64,000 bases of DNA from Paracoccaceae bacterium (GTDB lineage: Bacteria; Pseudomonadota; Alphaproteobacteria; Rhodobacterales; Rhodobacteraceae). Below are positions 57,416-64,000 of this stretch, piece by piece (position 1 is the first letter of the stretch; each line of letters starts with the position of its first letter). The stretch lies in contig WLWX01000001.1 of assembly GCA_012103375.1 (NCBI GenBank), positions 3,142,492-3,206,491 on the forward strand, in the 5' to 3' direction. Made by a program: the position numbers and the translations under genes. The notes beneath the pieces are model-generated. The model ran no database searches, was not told the origin of the DNA, and saw only the letters and a program-made list of their open reading frames with translations.

Positions 57416-58459
57416 TCAGATGATTTCATCCTCATCGAACATCGGGTCGTCAGACAGCTGTGACGAATGGTCGTCCATCGCGTTCTCGGCTTTCTTGACA
57501 GAGTGGACGCGGGCCAGATGGAATACCGCGTCCCCCTCATTGACCACGGGCAGTACAGCCCGTCCCACGATAATGCCGTCGAACGGGACGGTGACGTCGA
57601 TCTCTTCCTCGCCAAACGGATCGGAAACCACCCCAAGCACATCGTTCTTGCTCGCCGGATCGCCATCGGCCTTCAGGCTGCGGAACAGACCACCCATCGG
57701 CGCGCGCAGCCATTTGCTGGACGGACAAAACTGCGGCATCGCCTTGGCCGGGGCAACGCCACGTCCCGATATCATGTCGAGCGATTTCATCACCCTGAGG
57801 ATGCCAGCTTGCCCTGCACGGACCGAAACTTCGTCAAATCGCAAGCCTTCCCCGGCCTCGTAGAGCAGAACCGTTTTCCCCAGCTCTTTTGCCGACCCCC
57901 GCAAAGACCCCTCGCGCACAGGGGATTCCATGATGATTGGTGCGCCAAAGCCATCCGCCATTTCACGGGCGGCCAAGTCATCCGGCGAGACACGGACCTG
58001 CGGATAATTGATCCGATGGATAGCGGCCGAGTGAAGATCGATCCCGACATCGGACCGCGCCACGATCTCTTTCAAAAACAGATGGGCAAGGCGCGCGGCG
58101 AGAGAGCCGCCCTCGCTCCCCGGGAACGACCTGTTCAGATCGCGCCTGTCAGGCAGATATCTGGACCTGTTGATGAACCCGAAGGAATTCACGATCGGAA
58201 CCACGATCAGCGTGCCCCTGATGCCACGCAAAGCCGGGGATTTCAGCAAGCGCCGGACAATTTCAATGCCGATCACCTCGTCCCCGTGAACGCCGGCGCT
58301 TACAAAGAACACAGGTCCGTCGGTTTTTCCCTGGATCACATGTGCGGACATGGTGACCGGGGTATGGTCCGACAGCGAACTGACCGGCAGGTCCACGGTG
58401 CGCCGGGTGCCGGGCAGGATCACTTCCCCGCCAATTTCAAAACCCGGACGTTTCAGCAT
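57416..58459 (-). CDS. Succinylglutamate desuccinylase/aspartoacylase family protein
   Basis: A 347-residue M14-like zinc hydrolase. Zn motifs are SAGVHGDEVIGIEI (His-xx-Glu) and GIDLHSAAIHR (His), with an RDLNRSFPG substrate motif and ELGKTVLLYEAGEG near the catalytic Glu. The last 80 residues form a beta-rich domain. It overlaps the rimK stop by one base and is the third gene of rimB-like, rimK, aspartoacylase. This trio is a known RimK-associated arrangement, so the enzyme may trim or remodel glutamate tails or related amides. Confidence 0.85.
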   Translation of the reverse strand: MLKRPGFEIGGEVILPGTRRTVDLPVSSLSDHTPVTMSAHVIQGKTDGPVFFVSAGVHGDEVIGIEIVRRLLKSPALRGIRGTLIVVPIVNSFGFINRSRYLPDRRDLNRSFPGSEGGSLAARLAHLFLKEIVARSDVGIDLHSAAIHRINYPQVRVSPDDLAAREMADGFGAPIIMESPVREGSLRGSAKELGKTVLLYEAGEGLRFDEVSVRAGQAGILRVMKSLDMISGRGVAPAKAMPQFCPSSKWLRAPMGGLFRSLKADGDPASKNDVLGVVSDPFGEEEIDVTVPFDGIIVGRAVLPVVNEGDAVFHLARVHSVKKAENAMDDHSSQLSDDPMFDEDEII

Positions 58460-59364
58460 CAGCCCTTGCCTTTCGTCTTGGTCTTGCCGGGCTTGGCGTT
58501 CTTCTCGATGAACTCGATCATCTTGCCGGCCACATCAAGGCCCGTCGCCTTTTCGACGCCTTCCAGGCCGGGTGAAGAGTTGACCTCCATGACGACAGCC
58601 CCGTGATTGGCACGCAGCATGTCCACGCCGCAGGCATTCAGACCCATTGCTTTCGCAGCCCGCACAGCGGTTGACCTTTCTTCCGGCGACAGCTTGATCA
58701 GTTCTGCGGATCCGCCGCGGTGCAGGTTGGACCGGAACTCGCCCTCAGTGCCGGTGCGTTTCATCGCTGCAATAACGCGGCCCCCAATGACAATCACACG
58801 AATGTCTGTACCGCCCGCTTCCTTAATGAACTCCTGAATAAGAATGTTGGTTCCGGAGGCGCGGAAAGCTTCGATCACGGATTTCGCCGAACGATCCGTA
58901 TCCGCCAGAACAACGCCAAGCCCCTGCGTGCCTTCCAGCAGTTTGATCACCAATGGCGCGCCGCCTGCAAGTGCCAGCACTTCTTCGGTCTGCTTGGGAT
59001 CGTGGGCAAATGTTGTCACAGGCAAGCCGACACCATCGCGGGCAAGCAGTTGCATCGAGCGTAGCTTGTCGCGCGACCGCCCGATGGCCACACTCTCATT
59101 CAGCGGATAGACGCCCATCATCTCGAACTGGCGCAGCACGGCCATGCCGTAGAACGTAATCGAGGCACCGATCCGGGGTATAACGGCGTCGTAGCCTTGC
59201 AGCTTTTCCCCATTATAATAAATCTCTGGCCGCCGGGACGCGATGTTCATGTAACAGCGCAGCGTATTGATGATGTCGAGCTGATGACCGCGTTCCTCGG
59301 CGGCCTCCAAAAGCCGCCGGTGCGAGTAAAGGCTGGCGTTTCTGGCAAGCATCGCGATTTTCAT
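58459..59364 (-). CDS. rimK: RimK-type alpha-L-glutamate ligase
   Basis: A 301-residue ATP-grasp ligase. The N-terminal domain begins [20 protein letters not shown]. The ATP loop region is [17 protein letters not shown], and [20 protein letters not shown] with [16 protein letters not shown] completes the metal site. It adds glutamate residues to the C-terminus of ribosomal protein S6 in E. coli, probably also here. It overlaps the upstream RimB-like gene by 4 bp and the downstream hydrolase gene by one base, so all three are translated together. Confidence 0.92.
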   Translation of the reverse strand: MKIAMLARNASLYSHRRLLEAAEERGHQLDIINTLRCYMNIASRRPEIYYNGEKLQGYDAVIPRIGASITFYGMAVLRQFEMMGVYPLNESVAIGRSRDKLRSMQLLARDGVGLPVTTFAHDPKQTEEVLALAGGAPLVIKLLEGTQGLGVVLADTDRSAKSVIEAFRASGTNILIQEFIKEAGGTDIRVIVIGGRVIAAMKRTGTEGEFRSNLHRGGSAELIKLSPEERSTAVRAAKAMGLNACGVDMLRANHGAVVMEVNSSPGLEGVEKATGLDVAGKMIEFIEKNAKPGKTKTKGKG

Positions 59365-59816
59365 GGTAATTTCCTTTTGCCAGCTTTTGCGGCGGTTGAC
59401 CTCGGAGTGGTAAGATTGCGCTTTCGCGGATTGACCAGGATCGAATGCCTACGCAGGGCGGTGCGTCCGACGATCATGCGGAACTTCATCTTGGTGCGCT
59501 CTGTAAGCGACAGGTCGATGTTCCATAGGCGGTCGGAAATGCGGAACTTGGTCCGGATAACGATGCGACGTTCCGGAATTCCGCTTGTGTTCTTGATTTC
59601 ACGTTGATCGTGGATCGGACATTCGACATCGGTGTCGTGGGCGTCGTCGTCAAACCGTGTGTGAAACCGGACCCACGGGACGCCATCGCGTTCGAAGGTC
59701 TCGATATCGGTGGCATGAAGTGCCGAAGTGCGCGCACCGGTATCAATTTTCGCCTTGAGGTTCTTAAGACCCAGAAGCGGAAGATCAACCCGCTCTTGCC
59801 AGCCAACAACGAGCAT
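59361..59816 (-). CDS. RimB-like retropepsin-type protease (ATP-dependent zinc protease family)
   Basis: A 151-residue protein. The aspartic-protease-like core [20 protein letters not shown] has a single DTGA, as in retropepsin-like RimB. A second region, [12 protein letters not shown], matches the family's C-terminal motif. RimB-type proteins cut glutamate tails added by RimK. The start at 59816 is used because no upstream ATG fits, and the gene ends in an ATGA overlap with rimK. A sequence-independent name such as Zn protease is often given; no Zn motif is visible. Confidence 0.8.
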   Translation of the reverse strand: MLVVGWQERVDLPLLGLKNLKAKIDTGARTSALHATDIETFERDGVPWVRFHTRFDDDAHDTDVECPIHDQREIKNTSGIPERRIVIRTKFRISDRLWNIDLSLTERTKMKFRMIVGRTALRRHSILVNPRKRNLTTPRSTAAKAGKRKLP

Positions 59817-59967
59817 ATGAGTTGTCTCCAGTATTCCTTAGATCGTCCTGTATTACATCTTATGAACGATTAGCCAAATGTGCCCACCGCCCTTGCAAAG
59901 CTGTCATTCGTACCCATGGCTCCTGGGTCCGTTCCGTCCGCATGCCAGACACTTTAACAGCAGAACC

Positions 59968-59998
59968 AAAAAAAAGGGGCCGCCCGAAGGCAGCCCCT
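59968..59998 (-). terminator. Rho-independent terminator of groESL
   Basis: On the minus strand GGGGCTGCC-TTCG-GGCGGCCCC is followed by eight T. It lies about 95 bp after the groL stop. Confidence 0.85.
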
Positions 59999-60091
59999 GA
60001 ACTTGTCAAAGCGGTTTGGGTTCTCGGCAATTGGCCCTTGGGCCAAACGCCTGTCACCCACGTCGATTTTGCAAGCGCAAAGTCGACGGTC

Positions 60092-61750
<1,659 letters not shown>

Positions 61751-61783
61751 CTAGAATTTCGTGTGTGGTGGGGGAAGCGTCGC

Positions 61784-62071
61784 TCAGCTGATGGTGCCGA
61801 GGATGTCGCTTTCCTTCATGATCAACAGCTCTTCGCCGTCCAGCGTGATCTCGGTGCCGGACCATTTGCCGAACAGGATCTTGTCGCCAGCTTTGACGCT
61901 GGGCGCGATCAGCTCGCCACTATCTTTGCGGGCGCCTTCGCCTACGGAAATGATTTCGCCTTCAGCGGGCTTTTCCTTGGCGCTGTCGGGAATGATCAGG
62001 CCGCCTTTGGTTTTTTCGTCGCCTTCAATGCGGCGGACCAGAACCCGGTCGTGCAGCGGTGTGAATGCCAT
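61784..62071 (-). CDS. groS: Co-chaperonin GroES
   Basis: A 95-residue co-chaperonin. [20 protein letters not shown] and the mobile loop [13 protein letters not shown] are standard. It caps the GroEL ring. It is first gene of the groESL operon and has a CIRCE operator 38-64 bp upstream. Confidence 0.98.
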   Translation of the reverse strand: MAFTPLHDRVLVRRIEGDEKTKGGLIIPDSAKEKPAEGEIISVGEGARKDSGELIAPSVKAGDKILFGKWSGTEITLDGEELLIMKESDILGTIS

Positions 62072-62108
62072 CTCGGAACGCTCCTTCGTTGGTCGTTTCT
62101 ATTGGGTG

Positions 62109-62135
62109 TTATCACTCACCCATGGCGAGTGATAA
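62109..62135. promoter_or_regulatory. CIRCE operator (HrcA site) of groESL
   Basis: TTATCACTC, nine bases, GAGTGATAA: a perfect inverted repeat matching the CIRCE consensus TTAGCACTC-N9-GAGTGCTAA except for a compensated G-to-T change in each arm. Located just upstream of groS. Confidence 0.93.
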
Positions 62136-62340
62136 CGGAGCGGAAATAGGCAGGTGGCGGCCCCGAGTCAACACGCGCGGGCGGATTAATTCCTTGTGCG
62201 GTTGACGTGGTGGCAGTATGAAATCCGCCACCAACTGAGGAGCGCCCTGCCAGTGATCAAGTAAGCCCGGTCATCCCTGACCAGATCCCCGCCTTCCCTG
62301 CGAAGGCAATCTGCTTACATATCACGAACAGGAGCATTTC

Positions 62341-62868
62341 ATGCCCGATATAATCTATGACGTCGCCGTTTCGGCGGACGGATACATCTGTGGTCCCGAC
62401 GCCGATATATCGGCCTTTCCAGCCGAGGGGCCGCATGTGGAGGCGTATCTGGAGCGCGTTGCCAGCTATGGCACGGTTCTGATGGGCCGGCGGACTTACG
62501 AATTCGGCTATGGCTTTGGCTTGCCAGTGGGCGCAAACCCCTACCCCCATGCCCAGGCGTTGGTGTTTTCCGCCAGCATCGACCTGCCGGGCGACGCGGC
62601 GGTTACTGTGGTGCGTGACGATTGGCACGCCCGGATCAATACGCTGAAGACCTCGGCCACAGCGCATATCTGTCTCTGCGGCGGTGGGGCCTTCGCCGGT
62701 TGGATGCTGGACCAGGGGTTGATTGACCGGCTGCGCCTGAAACGCGCGCCGGTGGTCCTTGGTGACGGGGTTCCGATCTTCGGGGCCTCGGCGAAGCCGG
62801 TTATCGGGCAGGTGACCGCGTCCGAAACCTGGCCCAATGGCGTCGCTTATTGTGAGGTTCGCCTGTGA
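62341..62868 (+). CDS. Dihydrofolate reductase-fold protein (RibD C-terminal type)
   Basis: A 175-residue protein. The start IIYDVAVSADGYICGPDADI, then VLMGRRTYEFGYGFGLPVG, and ICLCGGGAFAGWMLDQGLID (the nucleotide-binding turn) match the YyaP/RibD_C group. It should bind NADPH. Whether it reduces dihydrofolate, a pterin or a deazaflavin is not known; it is not a typical FolA. It is monocistronic and convergent with the DUF2161 gene (16-bp gap). Confidence 0.85.
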   Translation: MPDIIYDVAVSADGYICGPDADISAFPAEGPHVEAYLERVASYGTVLMGRRTYEFGYGFGLPVGANPYPHAQALVFSASIDLPGDAAVTVVRDDWHARINTLKTSATAHICLCGGGAFAGWMLDQGLIDRLRLKRAPVVLGDGVPIFGASAKPVIGQVTASETWPNGVAYCEVRL

Positions 62869-62884
62869 TCCTCGCCGCTGCTGG

Positions 62885-63568
62885 TCACGGCTTGACCGGC
62901 GGCGGCACCTGATAATCCTTCAGGCCCTGTGCCCCTTTCGGCGTCAGACCGTAGACGCCCTTTTCAACCCGTTCGAACCAGCCGTAGTGATCTGTCGCCA
63001 TCAGCCGGGTCGCTTGCGGAACACCCGTGGCCTTGGCCACCAGCGCGCCTTTGGTTGGGCCCGCTTCGGACAGATGCGCCGCACAGCGAAGGGCGTCCTG
63101 CCGGTATGCGGTGACAAGGCCGCTGCGGGTGGCACCTCCGGTACTTGGGTCACCGACACGGCGCGCAAACTCGCGCAGCAGGCGGGTCTTTCGGCGCGCC
63201 GATTTACGGGGTTTGAACGGCGCCGGGTCGCAATGGATTTCGACCAGCCCGTCGCGCAGCCGCACGGTGATCAGCCCCAGCCCAAGGCGCTTGCACAAGC
63301 CGATGTTGTCTTTCAGCGCCTTCCAGGCGACCCGCCCGGTCTTGCGGGGGATGACGAGGTAAACCGCATCGCTGATCGACTGTCGGGCGATACCCTGATG
63401 AACCAGGGCCAGCGCGAAGGCGGTCTTAAGTTCGACAATCACCGGGTCTTCATCGCCGCGGATGGCGACGACGTCCGCCTCGGCAACCTCGCCCTTCACT
63501 GCATACCCCTGCCCTTCCAGCAGGGCCTTGATCGGCGGGTAAAGGTCGGTTTCGCGGATCGCGGTCAT
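62885..63568 (-). CDS. DUF2161 family protein with PD-(D/E)XK-like core
   Basis: A 227-residue protein. The N-terminal half has EADVVAIRGDEDPVIVELKTAF, a PD-(D/E)XK-like nuclease signature with Asp and ELK; it is split here for length as EADVVAIRG and VIVELKTAF. A basic middle (PRKSARRKTRLL) and a C-terminal winged-helix-like tail (GVYGLTPKGAQGL) suggest DNA contact. The family is annotated as putative phosphodiesterase; no activity is proven. The start at 63568 is well supported by domain length. Confidence 0.8.
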   Translation of the reverse strand: MTAIRETDLYPPIKALLEGQGYAVKGEVAEADVVAIRGDEDPVIVELKTAFALALVHQGIARQSISDAVYLVIPRKTGRVAWKALKDNIGLCKRLGLGLITVRLRDGLVEIHCDPAPFKPRKSARRKTRLLREFARRVGDPSTGGATRSGLVTAYRQDALRCAAHLSEAGPTKGALVAKATGVPQATRLMATDHYGWFERVEKGVYGLTPKGAQGLKDYQVPPPVKP

Positions 63569-63659
63569 GCGGGGTGTTTAATGGGATTGGGATGAGGATG
63601 CTAATGGTCTGGAACAGACATTGGCAGTTTGTCCCCGCGCCCGGTGCGCGCCGCAAGGC

Positions 63660-63803
63660 GCAGGGCGCGCGCCGGACCGGTCCCGCCGGTCAGGCGCTGG
63701 CCTGAACTTGGCGCGTCCAAGCGAGTTGACGGCCAGACCTGAGCCATAAATCATGCAAACTCAATTACGCAGCGCCAGCCCACCGGTCCGGCGCGCGCCC
63801 TAC
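63660..63803 (+). repeat. 144-bp inverted-repeat element, copy 2
   Basis: Terminal inverted repeats GCAGGGCGCGCGCCGGACCG and the complement of GTAGGGCGCGCGCCGGACCG. The whole 144 bp aligns in reverse with 55636-55779. It lies 14 bp from the IS630 copy at the window end. Confidence 0.75.
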
Positions 63804-63817
63804 TTGCGATGCACTGC

Positions 63818-64000
63818 TAAAGCGTTTCGACATTAACCTGAGACATATCCGGCGGCCTTAAAGTAGTTCCAGCATTCTACTGGGTCGTAGAGATCGCAGA
63901 TTGCTCCGATTGCTTCGAAGACCTGGGTAAAGGACCTGGCCCCGATCCGTCGCAAATGGGCTTTCAGTTTAGAGAAGGCCTGCTCGATGGGATTCAGGTC
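63818..64000 (-). mobile_element. IS630-family element, second copy of B (partial)
   Basis: Starts at TA with TAAAGCGTTTCGACATTAAC, then matches the last 183 bp of the element at 49068-50124 on the opposite strand, with no difference seen by eye. It continues past the window. Confidence 0.92.
63833..64000 (-). CDS. IS630 transposase, C-terminal part (window-truncated)
   Basis: Encodes the last 55 residues of transposase B: DLNPIEQAFSKLKAHLRRIG through to FKAAGYVSG, ending at TAA (63833-63835). The catalytic Glu lies in NPIEQ. The rest is beyond the right edge. Confidence 0.9.
   Translation of the reverse strand, partial: DLNPIEQAFSKLKAHLRRIGARSFTQVFEAIGAICDLYDPVECWNYFKAAGYVSG

Overview
The window is chromosomal DNA of an alphaproteobacterium, most probably a Rhodobacteraceae (Roseobacter-group) species. 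It has high GC, DUF6478, DUF1150 and DUF2161 proteins, an NDUFA12-mlaD-DUF2155 block beside aat-accC-accB, a Zn-ribbon DinB, and CIRCE-controlled groESL. All assignments come from reading motifs and translations by eye; no database search was run.

Layout. 1-7.8 kb: accD (cut by the window edge), a CPBP protease, ilvD, a DUF6478 gene broken by a small transposon, a conserved small gene, fadH and an AEC transporter. 7.9-9.6 kb: an IS1182-like element that itself carries a copy of the small transposon. 9.7-18.3 kb: LysR regulator, a caspase-fold protein without the catalytic dyad, rpmJ, tRNA-Val(GAC), N-formylglutamate amidohydrolase, a Hint/RTX-type surface protein, dinB and DUF6958. 18.4-19.6 kb: SPFH/NfeD pair. 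19.8-25.6 kb: an accessory peptide-modification-like locus. It holds a nucleotidyltransferase and a formyltransferase, both damaged at one junction; a minus-strand cassette of PqqD-like chaperone, lasso-B2-type transglutaminase-fold protease and HPr-kinase-like kinase; and a divergent operon of AMP-forming ligase, GNAT acyltransferase and acyl carrier protein. 25.6-28.7 kb: glpD-glpK. 28.7-35.8 kb: SRPBCC (disrupted)/ArsR, clpP, clpX, NDUFA12, mlaD, DUF2155, aat, accC, accB.

36.0-47.9 kb is a coherent reductive pyrimidine-degradation regulon: preT-VOC-preA, a RutR-type repressor with a clear palindromic operator, then cupin, N-carbamoyl amidohydrolase, lipoprotein, dihydropyrimidinase, membrane protein and an NMT1/THI5-type ABC importer with an extra secreted protein encoded inside the operon. 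Uracil or thymine would be imported, reduced by PreTA, ring-opened by the dihydropyrimidinase and decarbamoylated. 48.0-50.1 kb: two IS630-family elements in tandem. 50.1-64 kb: DUF1150/Hsp20, purEK, alpha/beta hydrolase, NUDIX, diguanylate cyclase, thioesterase, a decayed SnoaL/HxlR pair, a rimK operon, groESL, a DHFR-fold protein, DUF2161, and a further IS630 copy running off the end.

The most striking global feature is small mobile DNA. There are four copies, identical by eye, of a 218-bp inverted-repeat element (two interrupt genes, one sits in an IS, one replaces the last codons of a regulator gene), two diverged copies of a 144-bp inverted-repeat element, and a 115-bp IS630-like mini-element touching the dinB stop codon. 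The best candidate for an undescribed system is the 20-25.6 kb PqqD/B2/kinase plus ligase/GNAT/ACP locus, whose substrate is not apparent; a 32-residue ORF overlapping the ACP gene is one possible peptide.
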